Below are positions 9,216 through 18,448 of a DNA stretch of 64,000 bases, in pieces. The translations under genes and the position numbers were made by a program. Under the pieces are notes generated by a model. The model searched no databases and was not told where the DNA came from. It worked only from the letters and a program-made list of their open reading frames with translations. The stretch is taken from the NCBI RefSeq assembly GCF_000308875.1, contig NZ_BAGL01000060.1, positions 40,556 through 104,555 of the forward strand, read 5' to 3'. The DNA is from Nocardia transvalensis NBRC 15921. GTDB lineage: Bacteria; Actinomycetota; Actinomycetes; Mycobacteriales; Mycobacteriaceae. Within the stretch, counting starts at the first letter, position 1. The number at the start of each line of letters is the position of its first letter.

Positions 9216-11936
9216 TCAGGCCAGGCGGCGGGGGCCCACGTCGAAGCGGCTCGGTTCGGGGCCGATGCGGACGCGGGCGTAGAGGATGGCCGCGCCCTGC
9301 GGTGAGGCCAGGACCGGTTCCACGGAGAGTTCGCGGATCTCGGGCAGATCGTCGCAGAGCGCTGAAATGCGTTGCGCGAGTTCGGAAAGCGCGCGCTTGT
9401 CGACGGGCTCGCCGATCGTCTTGCCCGGGACACCGGTCCCGCCGTCCAGCAGCGGCGCGGCGCGGGGCGCGTCGATGAGCGCCACCGATTCGGATTCGGT
9501 CAGCGGCAGCGCGCGGTAGACCCGGTCGCCGAGCAGGTCGATGATGGTGCCGGACAGGCCGAAGCTGATCACCGAGCCGAACGACGGATCGTCCTGCACG
9601 CGCAGAACACACCCCACGCCCTTGGTGGCCATTCGCTGGATGTGCACCACCTCGTCGCCGGACACCTCGGCCAGGTCGGTGTAGCCGCGGCGCACCGCCG
9701 AGGGCCGCCACAGATCCAGGCGCACGCCCGTCAGATCGGGCCGGTTGCGCCACAGCTCGCCGGTCGCCTTCGCCGCCACCGGATAGCCCAGTTCCGTGGC
9801 CGCCCGCTCCGCCGCGTCCTCGTCGCGCACCTCCCGGAACTCCACCACTCGAATGCCGTAGCAGCCCAGCAGGTCGACCGCCTCGAGATCGCCCAGCCAG
9901 CCGCCCTCGGGCGCGCGGGACATCCACTCCCCCACCAGATCTCGCGCCCGCTCGGTATCCAGCCCGGCGGGCCGGACGATGGCCGAGACCGGCCGCGTGC
10001 GCCAGTCGGCGTAGCGGCGCACCCGCGCCAGCGCCCGCGCCGCCCGTTCCGGATCCGGATAGGACGGGATCGACCCGCGCTCCACCGTGCCGCCGGTGCC
10101 GCGCACCGCCAGCAGATTCGGCATGCCGTGATCGGCGACGAAGGTCGTGAGCACCGGTTTCGTCCCCGTCTGGGCGCCGGCGCGGATCGCCTCCGCGAAC
10201 GCCGCCACCGAGACCGGGACCGGCGGCGCGAAGATCACGATCACCGCGTCGACCTCCGGCGAATCCATCGCCGCCGCCACGGCGGTCAGGAAATCGGCCG
10301 GAGCGGCCTGCGGCCCCAGATCGGCCGGCGCGGTCACCACCAGCCCCTCGCCGCGGGCCGCGTCGACCGCGAGCCAGCCGAGCGCGGCACTGTTGCCGAC
10401 GACCGCCAGCCGCGGCCCGCCCGGCAGCGGCTGATACGCCAGCAGCATGGCGCAGTCGAACAGTTCGGAGATCGTATCGACCTGCACGATCCCGGCCTGG
10501 GCGAACAGATCGCGCTCCACCGACCGTTCCAGCGCGCTCACCGGGATCGTGCGCGTGGCGTTGCGGCCGCTGCTGACCACGACGATGGGCTTGGTGTGGG
10601 CCACCCGCCGCGCGATGCGGGAGAATTTGCGCGGGTTGCCGAAGGTCTCCAGATACAGCAGCACCACATCGGTATCGGGATCGGTGTCCCAGTACTGGAG
10701 CAGGTCGTTACCGGAGACGTCGGCGCGGTTACCGGCCGACACGAACGTCGACAACCCCAGCTTGCGCGCGGCGGCCTCGCCGAGAATCGCCGCACCCAAC
10801 GGGCCGGACTGACAGAAGAATCCGACCCGCCCGCGCCCGGGGAGCACGGTGGCCAGCGTGGCGTTGAGCGAGACCGCCGGATCGGTGTTGGCGACGCCGA
10901 GCGCACTCGGACCCACCACCCGCATGCCGTGCCCGCGCACCGCGTCGACCAGCTCCCGTTCGGCGGCGAACCCGGCCGGGCCCGTCTCCGAGAATCCGGC
11001 GGTGAGCACCACCAGGCCCTTGACGCCCTTGGCCATACAGTCGTCGAGGACCGGCGGGATCTCGGCGGCCGGCACCGCCACCACGGCCAGGTCCACCTCG
11101 TCGGGGATGTCGCGGACGGTGGCGTAGGCGCGGACCCCGCGCACCGAACGACGATTCGGGTTGACCGGGTACACCGGCCCCTGGAACACACCCGACAGCA
11201 GGTTGGCCAGTACCGCGCCGCCGACCCGCCCGCCCGACGGCGTCGCCCCGATGACCGCCACCGATCCCGGGCTCAGGAGATTGCCGACGCTGCGCGCCTC
11301 GGACGCGCGCTCGCGCGAATCGCGCACCGACAGCAGCGCTTCGGTCGGGTCGATCGCGAACTCGAGGTGCAGCACCGAACCGTCGCGGCTGCGCTGCACC
11401 TGATAGCCGGCGTCGCGGAACACCGTCACCATCGCGTTGTTCTCGGCCAGCACCTCGGCGACGAAGGTGTCGATGGCGTTCTCGGCGGCCGCGCCCGCCA
11501 GGTGCTCCAGCAGGATCGAGCCCAGCCCGCGGCCCTGATGCTCGTCGGCCACCACGAACGCCACCTCGGCCGCGCGCGGTCCCTCCCGGTCCGACAGCAG
11601 TTCGTAGCGGCCGACGGCCAGGATCGTCTGGTCCAGCACGATCACCAGTCCGACGCGGTCGTGGTAGTCGACATGGGTGGTGCGGTACAGATCCTTCGGC
11701 GTCATGCGCGGGTACGGCCCGAAATAGCGCAGGTAGCGGGTGCGATCGGACAGCCCGGCGTGGAAGCGCTGCAGCGCCTCGGCGTCGTCGGGGGTGATCG
11801 GGCGCAGGCGCACGACGCCGCCGTCGGAGGCGAGGACGTCGGCGAACCAGTGCTGGGGCGGCGGGGGCGGGTCCTGCGGTGTGTCGGGCCCCCACTCCGT
11901 GCCGCCCGGCGGGGGCGGCGTGCCGGATTCAGTCAC
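9216..11936 (-). CDS. GNAT acetyltransferase fused to inactive NDP-forming acyl-CoA ligase (Pat-type)
   Basis: Two-part protein of 906 residues. After a proline-rich lead (about 1-30) comes a GNAT domain (about 38-190) with the acetyl-CoA loop EHQGRGLGS. Then follow the CoA-binding domain (VAVIGATPSGGRVGG), CoA-ligase domain and an ATP-grasp domain of the ADP-forming acetyl-CoA synthetase type. The segment that in active enzymes carries the phosphorylated histidine (consensus SHTGALAG) reads VSALERSVERDLFAQAG, so the histidine is missing. That is the hallmark of Pat/YfiQ protein lysine acetyltransferases, which silence acyl-CoA synthetases. The order GNAT-then-ligase is the inverted arrangement known in actinomycetes. 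It overlaps the acuC-like gene by 8 bases. The start GTG 11936 gives MTESGTPPP. Confidence 0.88.
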   Translation of the reverse strand: MTESGTPPPPGGTEWGPDTPQDPPPPPQHWFADVLASDGGVVRLRPITPDDAEALQRFHAGLSDRTRYLRYFGPYPRMTPKDLYRTTHVDYHDRVGLVIVLDQTILAVGRYELLSDREGPRAAEVAFVVADEHQGRGLGSILLEHLAGAAAENAIDTFVAEVLAENNAMVTVFRDAGYQVQRSRDGSVLHLEFAIDPTEALLSVRDSRERASEARSVGNLLSPGSVAVIGATPSGGRVGGAVLANLLSGVFQGPVYPVNPNRRSVRGVRAYATVRDIPDEVDLAVVAVPAAEIPPVLDDCMAKGVKGLVVLTAGFSETGPAGFAAERELVDAVRGHGMRVVGPSALGVANTDPAVSLNATLATVLPGRGRVGFFCQSGPLGAAILGEAAARKLGLSTFVSAGNRADVSGNDLLQYWDTDPDTDVVLLYLETFGNPRKFSRIARRVAHTKPIVVVSSGRNATRTIPVSALERSVERDLFAQAGIVQVDTISELFDCAMLLAYQPLPGGPRLAVVGNSAALGWLAVDAARGEGLVVTAPADLGPQAAPADFLTAVAAAMDSPEVDAVIVIFAPPVPVSVAAFAEAIRAGAQTGTKPVLTTFVADHGMPNLLAVRGTGGTVERGSIPSYPDPERAARALARVRRYADWRTRPVSAIVRPAGLDTERARDLVGEWMSRAPEGGWLGDLEAVDLLGCYGIRVVEFREVRDEDAAERAATELGYPVAAKATGELWRNRPDLTGVRLDLWRPSAVRRGYTDLAEVSGDEVVHIQRMATKGVGCVLRVQDDPSFGSVISFGLSGTIIDLLGDRVYRALPLTESESVALIDAPRAAPLLDGGTGVPGKTIGEPVDKRALSELAQRISALCDDLPEIRELSVEPVLASPQGAAILYARVRIGPEPSRFDVGPRRLA

Positions 11937-13161
11937 GGGGATCCTCCGGGTCCAGGCCCAGCAGCCCGAAAGCCGCTCGGCGAGTGGCCAATACGGCCGT
12001 GTCGACCGCGCGCTGCGCCCGGTCGATCCGGTCGTCTCCGGTCTCGTAGGTGCCGCCCGGGCCGTCCCAGCGCAGATAGGCGGTATCGCCGCCGTCGCCC
12101 ATGGTGTGCGGCGGCCGGACCACCGGCGCGTACGCGAGGACCTCTTCGCGCCAGTCGCCGGGCGTCGGCGCGCCCGGATCGATATCGCGGTCCAGGGCGG
12201 TCGCGAGCAGATGCGTCCACGCCCGCGGCACCACCCGGACCAGGCCGTATCCACCCCCGCCGACGGCGAGCCAGCGTCCCTCGGCGTAGCGGTCGGCGAG
12301 ATCGCGCAGCGCGCGGAACGCGGCCCGCTGGCCGTCCACGGTCAGGTCCAGATCCGCCAGCGGGTCCTCGCGGTGCGTGTCGACCCCGCACTGGCTGATC
12401 AGGATCTGCGGCCGGAACGCCGCCAGCGCGCCCGGCACGACCGCGTGGAAACCACGCAGCCACTGCGCGTCCCGGGTGCCCGGCAGCAGCGCCAGATTGA
12501 GCGCGGTGCCCTCGGCGGCGCCGGAACCGGTCTCCTCCGGCCAGCCGGTATTGGGCCACAGCGTGGCCGGATGCTGATGGATCGAGACGGTCAGCACCCG
12601 CGGATCGTCGTAGAACGCGCGCTGCACCCCGTCGCCGTGATGGACGTCGACGTCGACATAGGCGATGCGGTCGAAGCCGTGATCCAGCAGCCACGAGATG
12701 GCCACGGCGACATCGTTGTAGATGCAGAAGCCCGCGGCCGCGGCGGGCATCGCGTGATGCATGCCGCCGCCGATGCTCACCGCGCGCCGGGTGCGCCCCG
12801 CCGCGATCTCCCCGGCCGCGGCCAGGGTGCCGCCGACGACCACCGACGCCGCCTCGTGCATGCGCGGGAAGACCGGATTGTCGGCCGAACCCAGCCCGAA
12901 CGGCGGCGCCACGGCCGGATGCACTCCGGCTGCCGCCGGTTCGGCGTGCCGGACGGCCTCCAGGTAGGCGGGCGTGTGGACGCGCAGCAGGTCCGCGTCG
13001 CCGGCCGGATCGGGGGCGAGGGTCTCGACGCCCTCCAGCAGTCCCAGACCGCGGGCCAGCGCCATCGTGAAGCGCAGGCGGGCGGGCCTCATCGGGTGTT
13101 CCGGCGTCCAGCTGTAGTCCAGGAACCGGTCGGTCCACACGACGGTGGCGTCGCTTGCCAT
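11929..13161 (-). CDS. acuC: AcuC-type class I histone-deacetylase-like protein
   Basis: Zinc-dependent lysine deacetylase of 410 residues, expected to remove acetyl groups from acyl-CoA synthetases or other proteins in the cytoplasm. Catalytic features are intact: the tandem histidines in GGGMHHAMP, zinc ligands in AYVDVDVHHGDGVQ, the aspartate in SQCGVDTHREDPL, and the glycine-rich tyrosine loop GGGGYGLVR. The ATG at 13161 gives MASDATVVWTD. Its last 8 bases overlap the start of the Pat-type acetyltransferase, so writer and eraser of the same modification are encoded as one translational unit. It is divergent from ideR. Confidence 0.93.
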   Translation of the reverse strand: MASDATVVWTDRFLDYSWTPEHPMRPARLRFTMALARGLGLLEGVETLAPDPAGDADLLRVHTPAYLEAVRHAEPAAAGVHPAVAPPFGLGSADNPVFPRMHEAASVVVGGTLAAAGEIAAGRTRRAVSIGGGMHHAMPAAAAGFCIYNDVAVAISWLLDHGFDRIAYVDVDVHHGDGVQRAFYDDPRVLTVSIHQHPATLWPNTGWPEETGSGAAEGTALNLALLPGTRDAQWLRGFHAVVPGALAAFRPQILISQCGVDTHREDPLADLDLTVDGQRAAFRALRDLADRYAEGRWLAVGGGGYGLVRVVPRAWTHLLATALDRDIDPGAPTPGDWREEVLAYAPVVRPPHTMGDGGDTAYLRWDGPGGTYETGDDRIDRAQRAVDTAVLATRRAAFGLLGLDPEDPRD

Positions 13162-13411
13162 GGTTGCCACGCTAATGCACGCCCGTCCCCGGTCGGCGGC
13201 CGTGCGGGCCCGGCGCGAGCGCCGGGAAGCAGCGAGCCCACTTTGTCGTTGGAATGCAGTAGAAATGCAGGTGTGTGGACGCGCGCAAAGGCGGGCGCGC
13301 ACCGAGGGCGCGCCCGGCGTCCTCCGAGTCTGCGCGGGACGAGCCAAATATGCTGACGCGCGGGATCGCAGCCGCGCGCAGGTAGAATTCGTGCCGACGA
13401 AGGGGAAACAG

Positions 13412-14098
13412 GTGAAGGATCTGGTGGACAGCACGGAGATGTATCTCCGTACCATCTACGACCTCGAGGAGGAGGGCGTCACGCCGCTGCGCGCGCGTAT
13501 CGCCGAACGCCTCGAGCAGAGCGGCCCGACGGTCAGTCAGACGGTCGCCCGGATGGAGCGCGACGGCCTGCTGACCGTCGCCGGCGATCGTCACCTCGAG
13601 CTGACCGACAAGGGCCGTGCCATGGCCGTCGCGGTGATGCGCAAGCACCGGCTCGCCGAGCGGCTGCTGGTCGACGTCATCGGGCTGGACTGGCAGAACG
13701 TGCACGCCGAGGCCTGCCGGTGGGAGCACGTGATGAGCGAGGACGTCGAGCGCCGCCTCGTCGAGGTCCTCAACAACCCCACCACCTCCCCGTACGGCAA
13801 CCCGATCCCCGGCCTCGACGAACTGGGCGTGCTGCCGCAGTCCGACGCGGACGAGAAGCTGATCCGGCTGTCCGAACTGCCCGGCAACCAGGTCTCCGCG
13901 GTGGTGGTGCGGCGGCTGTCCGAGCACATCCAGACCGATCCCGACATCATCGGCCAGCTGCGGCGGGCGGGTGTGGTGCCCGACGCGCGCGTGACGGTGG
14001 AGACCAAGCCGGGTGTGGTGATCATCTCGGTGCCCGGGCACGAGGGTTTCGAACTGTCCGACGAGATGGCGCACGCCGTCCAGGTGAAATTGGTCTGA
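13412..14098 (+). CDS. ideR: Iron-dependent repressor IdeR (DtxR family)
   Basis: Fe(II)-activated DNA-binding repressor of 228 residues controlling iron uptake, siderophore and storage genes. It is nearly colinear with mycobacterial IdeR: the N-terminal winged helix (GPTVSQTVARMERDGLL), the dimerisation domain with the metal ligands Met10, Cys102, Glu105 and His106 in EACRWEHVM, and a C-terminal SH3-like domain. The GTG at 13412, with AAGGGG about 8 bases upstream, gives MKDLVDSTEMYL, matching the family start; longer in-frame starts extend into non-homologous sequence. galE follows after 15 bases and is probably co-transcribed. Confidence 0.96.
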   Translation: MKDLVDSTEMYLRTIYDLEEEGVTPLRARIAERLEQSGPTVSQTVARMERDGLLTVAGDRHLELTDKGRAMAVAVMRKHRLAERLLVDVIGLDWQNVHAEACRWEHVMSEDVERRLVEVLNNPTTSPYGNPIPGLDELGVLPQSDADEKLIRLSELPGNQVSAVVVRRLSEHIQTDPDIIGQLRRAGVVPDARVTVETKPGVVIISVPGHEGFELSDEMAHAVQVKLV

Positions 14099-14113
14099 GG
14101 AATGATCTGAGGC

Positions 14114-15094
14114 ATGAAACTTCTGGTGACGGGTGGCGCCGGCTATGTCGGCGGGGTGTGTGCGCAGGTCCTGATCGAGGAGGGCCACGACGTGCTCGTG
14201 GTCGACGATCTGTCCACGGGTAATGCGGACGGGGTGCCCAGCGGCGCCAAATTCGTCGACGGCGATATCGCGACCGTCGGCGTGGAGCTGATCGAATCCG
14301 AGAACTTCGACGGCGTGCTGCACTTCGCCGCGCAGTCGCTGGTCGGCGAGTCGGTACAGCAGCCGGAGAAGTACTGGCACGGCAATGTCGTGAAGACGCT
14401 CGCGCTGCTGGAGGCGATGCGCCGCGCCGGAACTCCGCGGCTGGTGTTCTCCTCGACGGCGGCGGTGTACGGCGAGCCGGAACAGGTGCCGATCACCGAG
14501 GACGCCCCGGCCCGGCCGACCAACCCGTACGGCGCGTCGAAGCTGGCCATCGACCACGCCATCACCTCCTACGCGGCGGCGCACGGCTTGGCGGCGACCA
14601 GCCTGCGCTATTTCAACGTGGCCGGCGCCTACGGCGGGCTCGGCGAGAACCGGGTCGTGGAAACGCATCTCATCCCCTTGGTGCTGCACACCGCGCTGCG
14701 CCACCGGGAATCGATCTCGGTCTTCGGCACCGACTACGCGACTCCCGACGGCACGGCGATCCGCGACTACATCCACATCCGCGACCTGGCACAGGCGCAT
14801 CTGCTGGCGCTGGCCGATTCGCGGCCGGGCGAGCACCGCATCTTCAACCTGGGCAGCGGCACCGGTTTCTCGGTGCGCCAGGTGATCTCGGCCTGCGAGC
14901 GGGTGACGGGCCGCACCATCCCGGCGGTGGATTCGCCTCGCCGCCCGGGTGATCCGGCCGTGCTCATCGCCTCCAGCGAGCGCGCCGTCGCCGAACTGGG
15001 CTGGAATCCCCAGCACAACGATCTCGACGAGATCGTCTCGGACGCATGGGATTTCCTGCAGTCGCTGGGTGATCGGGCGCACAGCGCGCGCTAG
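14114..15094 (+). CDS. galE: UDP-glucose 4-epimerase
   Basis: NAD-dependent short-chain-type epimerase of 326 residues interconverting UDP-glucose and UDP-galactose, which supplies galactose for the arabinogalactan cell wall in mycolic-acid bacteria. The Rossmann motif TGGAGYVGG is at the N-terminus, catalytic serine/threonine in FSSTAAVYG, and the YxxxK pair in NPYGASKLAID. The Asn/Asp substrate loop RYFNVAGA and the C-terminal helix are also normal. It follows ideR by 15 bases with TGAGGC before the ATG; the ideR/dtxR-galE pair is a common actinobacterial neighbourhood. Confidence 0.94.
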   Translation: MKLLVTGGAGYVGGVCAQVLIEEGHDVLVVDDLSTGNADGVPSGAKFVDGDIATVGVELIESENFDGVLHFAAQSLVGESVQQPEKYWHGNVVKTLALLEAMRRAGTPRLVFSSTAAVYGEPEQVPITEDAPARPTNPYGASKLAIDHAITSYAAAHGLAATSLRYFNVAGAYGGLGENRVVETHLIPLVLHTALRHRESISVFGTDYATPDGTAIRDYIHIRDLAQAHLLALADSRPGEHRIFNLGSGTGFSVRQVISACERVTGRTIPAVDSPRRPGDPAVLIASSERAVAELGWNPQHNDLDEIVSDAWDFLQSLGDRAHSAR

Positions 15095-15111
15095 CGGCGC
15101 CCCGCCGGTGC

Positions 15112-16365
15112 TCACGATTCCGGCCGCCTGTCGGGAGGCAGTTCCACGCCCAGCGCGGCGGCCTTGGCTCGCCCGCTGACCGCGAGCTTGCGCACCTCGC
15201 GAGGCGGCATTCCGGTACGCAGCGCGGTGTCGAGCAGGACGGCGACGGTGTGCTGCGGGTCGGCGTCCAGCGCGGCGTCCAAAGCCACTCCGGCGAAGGG
15301 CCCGTCGCCGTTGGCGTAGGCGCTGTAACCGAGCAGGGTGGCGGCCTCCGCGCGGTCGGATCCGGTGAGGCCGCGGCACAGCAGCGACCACAGCACCTCG
15401 GCCGGGACCACCTGCTCCCCCAGCGCCAGCGCGAACATGGCGTCGCGCACCGCCGGATCACGCAGGGCCACGGCCACTTCCGCGAGATCGCGCGCCGCGG
15501 CCCGGCCGCCGGAGTCGAGGACGGTCACCTTTCCCAGGACCAGGTCCAGCGCCGCACGACTGTAGATGCCCGGCTCGCCCCGGCACACGGCCTGCCGGTA
15601 TCGGTCGGCGGCCGCCGCGGTCACGCGTTCCAGGTCGCTCGCCACCTCCGCGCACAGGTCCGGATCGGTGCCGACCACATCGGTCATCTCCTCGCGGGAG
15701 GCCCGGATCGGGCGGCCGTCGAGGACGTGCGCCACGGCGATCGGCGAGGTCGCCGGATCGAGTTGCGCGCCGGTGCATTCGAGATCGAGCAGGCTCCACC
15801 AGGGCGCGCCGTCGGCGATCTCGCGCACGGCCCACGCCTCGGCCACCTCGACCCCCACGGCATCCAGCGCGCCGTCGAGGATCCGGAGCAGATCGCGAAG
15901 CCGGGCGGTACGCGCGCCCGGACGCCCGGCGCAGGGCGGCCCCGCTCGATCATCCACCAGCAGCACGAGCACTCCGGCCGCCTTCTCCTGCGCGCAGAGC
16001 CCGGCCAGCTGCCGGGCTACCCGCAGCCACGCACCGCAGCCCGGGATATCCAGATCGTGACGCGCCACGGCCCCGAGGACCACCGCATCGGACCGGCCGG
16101 GCACCTCCTGCAACATGCACGCCACCAGCGAGCGGTGCGGTACGAAGCCGAGCAGAGCCGGAACGGCCGCGATGAACTCACCCGGCTCCCCGACCCGCAG
16201 GGGCAGATCGGCCCACGGCGGGGTGTGCGAACGACGCGCCGGATCTGGTTGTGCGCGTGGCGAATTCACACACGGTCCGGATCCGGTGTGTGACCGGGCG
16301 GGCTGCGGCTCGCCGCCGGGGCCTGAGTCGTTGTCGGTGGGTGCGGGTTCCGCGGGACTCGTCAT
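15112..16365 (-). CDS. DUF4192 family protein
   Basis: 417-residue protein of the actinobacterial DUF4192 family, function unknown. Residues 1-55 are a Pro/Ser/Glu-rich disordered lead; the conserved domain starts near LPLRVGEPGEFIAAVPALLGFVPHRSLVACML, the family signature, and contains the VLVLLVDDR strand. The C-terminal half is helical and repeats Ala/Leu-rich helices (about 280-400). No signal peptide or membrane segment. It converges on galE with a 17-base gap. The ATG at 16365 is the first start after a stretch that loses coding character. Confidence 0.85.
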   Translation of the reverse strand: MTSPAEPAPTDNDSGPGGEPQPARSHTGSGPCVNSPRAQPDPARRSHTPPWADLPLRVGEPGEFIAAVPALLGFVPHRSLVACMLQEVPGRSDAVVLGAVARHDLDIPGCGAWLRVARQLAGLCAQEKAAGVLVLLVDDRAGPPCAGRPGARTARLRDLLRILDGALDAVGVEVAEAWAVREIADGAPWWSLLDLECTGAQLDPATSPIAVAHVLDGRPIRASREEMTDVVGTDPDLCAEVASDLERVTAAAADRYRQAVCRGEPGIYSRAALDLVLGKVTVLDSGGRAAARDLAEVAVALRDPAVRDAMFALALGEQVVPAEVLWSLLCRGLTGSDRAEAATLLGYSAYANGDGPFAGVALDAALDADPQHTVAVLLDTALRTGMPPREVRKLAVSGRAKAAALGVELPPDRRPES

Positions 16366-16495
16366 GCCGCACAGCGTGCTCCCCAGCCTCACCACCGACT
16401 CCGCCGCGACCTGGGCTTTCACCTCCCCGAAAATTAGTCTGGGGATAACTCTCCGCCTGTGGATCACCCCAGCGGCCGGCTCACCTCACCCCCCG

Positions 16496-16565
16496 TTTTC
16501 CGGCATGCTTTTGGCCGGAATCCACAGGCGGCGCGGTAGATCCCGGCCAAAAGCGTGCCGGGAAA
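16496..16565. repeat. Dispersed inverted repeat, family A, copy 1
   Basis: Two 27-base arms (16496-16522 and 16539-16565) that are reverse complements at 24 of 27 positions, separated by 16 bases. Core of the arm: CGCTTTTGGCCGG. Further copies are at 24995-25059 and 36589-36658. All three lie between genes. No coding content, so this is a REP- or MITE-like element, or a strong hairpin at transcript ends. Confidence 0.85.
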
Positions 16566-16699
16566 GAGGAGGGGTCACCCACGGGAATGAGGACGGGCAC
16601 GCACGCGGACAAGTACAGGCACGCACGGGGGATGAGGACAGGGCGCGCAGGGAGGGCGGTACGGGCACGCACGGAAATTGAGAGGGGCGCGCAGCACTA

Positions 16700-16721
16700 A
16701 TGAGGGCCGTGAGGCCCTCAT
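16700..16721 (-). terminator. Hairpin after aldo/keto reductase
   Basis: ATGAGGGCC (16700-16708) pairs perfectly with GGCCCTCAT (16713-16721) over a GTGA loop. It lies 12 bases past the stop of the minus-strand reductase; the tail read on the minus strand is only weakly T-rich. Confidence 0.55.
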
Positions 16722-16732
16722 GTCGGCACGGG

Positions 16733-17665
16733 TCAGTTCGAGGCGGTGGTGAGGGCGGACAGTTCCTCGTCGGAGAGGCGGAGGGTGCCTACGGGGAGGA
16801 GGTCGGCCAGTTGTTCGGGGGTGCGGGCGCTGGCGATGGGGGCGGCGACGGTGGGCTGGGCGGCGAGCCAGGCCAGGGATACCGCGGCCACCGGGACGCC
16901 GTGGGCGGCGGCGACGCGGTCGAGGGTGTCGAGGACCCGCACGCCGCGCTCGTCGAGGTAGGCCGCCGCGCCCTTGGCACGGGGGCTGTCCACCGCGCTG
17001 CCCGGCCGGTATTTGCCGGTCAGGAAGCCCTTGGCGAGCGCGTAGTACGGCACGGTCGCGAGGTTCTCCGCACTCGCGAACGGCAGCACGTCCCGCTCGA
17101 ACCCGGCGCGCTCGACCAGGTTGTAGTGCGGCTGGATGGCGGCGTAGCGGGCCAGGCCCTCCCGGTCGGCGAAGGCCAGCGACGCCCGGATGCGGTCGGT
17201 GGACATATTCGAGACGGCCACGTACCGCACCTTGCCGGCCCGCACCAGCTCGTCGTAGGCGGCGACGGTCTCCTCGACCGGCGTCTCCGGATCGTCGTAG
17301 TGCGCGTAGTACAGGTCGATGTAGTCGGTCCCGAGGCGCCGCAGCGACGCGTCCACCGCACCGTGGATCGCCTTGGCGGACAGGCCCTCGAAGGGCGCGA
17401 GCCGGCCGTTCTTGGTGGCGATCACCACATCGCCGCGATTCCCGCGCTCGGCCAGCCACTCGCCGAGAACCGTCTCCGATTCACCCCCGCTGTTCCCGGG
17501 CACCCAGGCCGAGTACACGTCCGCGGTATCGATGAAGTTCCCCCCGGCCGCGGCATAGGCGTCCAGCACCGCGAAGGAACCCGCCCGGTCGGCCGTCCAG
17601 CCGAACACGTTGCCACCGAGGCACAGGGGGAAAACATCCAGGTCGGTCGTACCAAGTTTCGCCAT
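16733..17665 (-). CDS. Aldo/keto reductase
   Basis: NADPH-dependent (beta/alpha)8 oxidoreductase of 310 residues, AKR family related to the YajO/YghZ-type enzymes. The catalytic tetrad is visible: Asp and Tyr in FIDTADVYS, Lys in VIATKNG, and His in DLYYAHYDD. Cofactor contacts include the late SLAWLAAQPTVAAPIASARTPEQL region. Natural substrate is not predictable. It is a single gene, in the same orientation as the lipoprotein gene that ends 45 bases upstream of its start. Confidence 0.9.
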   Translation of the reverse strand: MAKLGTTDLDVFPLCLGGNVFGWTADRAGSFAVLDAYAAAGGNFIDTADVYSAWVPGNSGGESETVLGEWLAERGNRGDVVIATKNGRLAPFEGLSAKAIHGAVDASLRRLGTDYIDLYYAHYDDPETPVEETVAAYDELVRAGKVRYVAVSNMSTDRIRASLAFADREGLARYAAIQPHYNLVERAGFERDVLPFASAENLATVPYYALAKGFLTGKYRPGSAVDSPRAKGAAAYLDERGVRVLDTLDRVAAAHGVPVAAVSLAWLAAQPTVAAPIASARTPEQLADLLPVGTLRLSDEELSALTTASN

Positions 17666-17710
17666 GATCCCGAACGTACTCCGGCGAAAGCGAACTGCCC
17701 GGTACGCCTT

Positions 17711-18448
17711 TCATCCTTTCCGGACATTCGCGACTGTGGCGTCGAACACATGGTCCAGGGCCGTCGTATCCGGCGCCCCGTCACCGAAGCTCATATACGT
17801 CACCGTGATCCGGACGTCGCCGATCTGGGCCACGAGCGTCCGCATCGATTGCGTCAGCCCCGGACCGCCCACCGGCCCGGAGACCGTCCGGCGCAGCGCC
17901 AAGGCATCGTCGGCATCGATCGGCGGCGGCGGATCGAGCTGCGTGACAACGGCATTGGCGAGCGGACCGCGCTGCACGCGCACGGTGTCGCATCGCCGCA
18001 CCTGATCCCGCAACCCGGACAGCGGCTGATCGGTCCGCGCCAGCTCGACGGTGAGGGTGGCGCGCGCGCCGTCGTCGGTCCCCACCACGACCGCGGTCCG
18101 GTCGGTGTCGAACCGCGGCGTCGACGGCGCGCAGTCCTGCGGATCGGCCCGCGCGCCCGGCGGCACACCCACCAGATCGGCGGCGGCCCGGCGGGCTTGA
18201 TCCGCCGGCAGCACCACCGCGGCATAGCTCGCGGGGAAACGGTCCTGACCGGGCAGCAGGGCCGGCAGCGGCGTGCCGACGTGGCGCGTGATCGAAGTCT
18301 GACGCTCGGCGACCGGATGCCCCGCGACCGTCGCGCCGCACCCCGCGAGGACCCCCGCCACCAGCACCGCGACCAGTGCCCGCGCGGCGGCGCGGGCGTC
18401 GAGACGCGGCCGCGGGCCAGGCGAGTCCGGCACGATCACGTAATTCAC
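17711..18448 (-). CDS. Predicted lipoprotein (DUF5642-like)
   Basis: 245-residue exported protein anchored by a lipid. After a charged lead, the hydrophobic stretch ALVAVLVAGVLAGC ends in a perfect lipobox LAGC; the mature protein begins CGATVAGHPV, a start common among mycobacterial Lpp/Lpq lipoproteins. The body has two spaced cysteines (PQDCAPST and RRCDTV) probably forming a disulfide, and an alpha/beta pattern like DUF5642 proteins. The GTG at 18448 is the likely start; longer frames add an unrelated Arg-rich segment. Function unknown, surface-located. Confidence 0.72.
   Translation of the reverse strand: MNYVIVPDSPGPRPRLDARAAARALVAVLVAGVLAGCGATVAGHPVAERQTSITRHVGTPLPALLPGQDRFPASYAAVVLPADQARRAAADLVGVPPGARADPQDCAPSTPRFDTDRTAVVVGTDDGARATLTVELARTDQPLSGLRDQVRRCDTVRVQRGPLANAVVTQLDPPPPIDADDALALRRTVSGPVGGPGLTQSMRTLVAQIGDVRITVTYMSFGDGAPDTTALDHVFDATVANVRKG

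Larger units (their letters stand above)
16366..16732. other. Intergenic region with repeat A and a terminator-like hairpin
   Basis: 367 bases between the DUF4192 gene start and the stop of the aldo/keto reductase. Holds repeat family A copy 1, then a stretch at about 16590-16680 in which GCACGCACGG-type words recur, and the hairpin at 16700-16721. No credible ORF. Confidence 0.6.

Noticed and set aside
13145..13411. Longer ideR starting upstream
   Set aside because: IdeR begins MNELVDTTEMYL-like; the upstream frame is Arg-rich intergenic sequence and the GTG at 13412 fits exactly.
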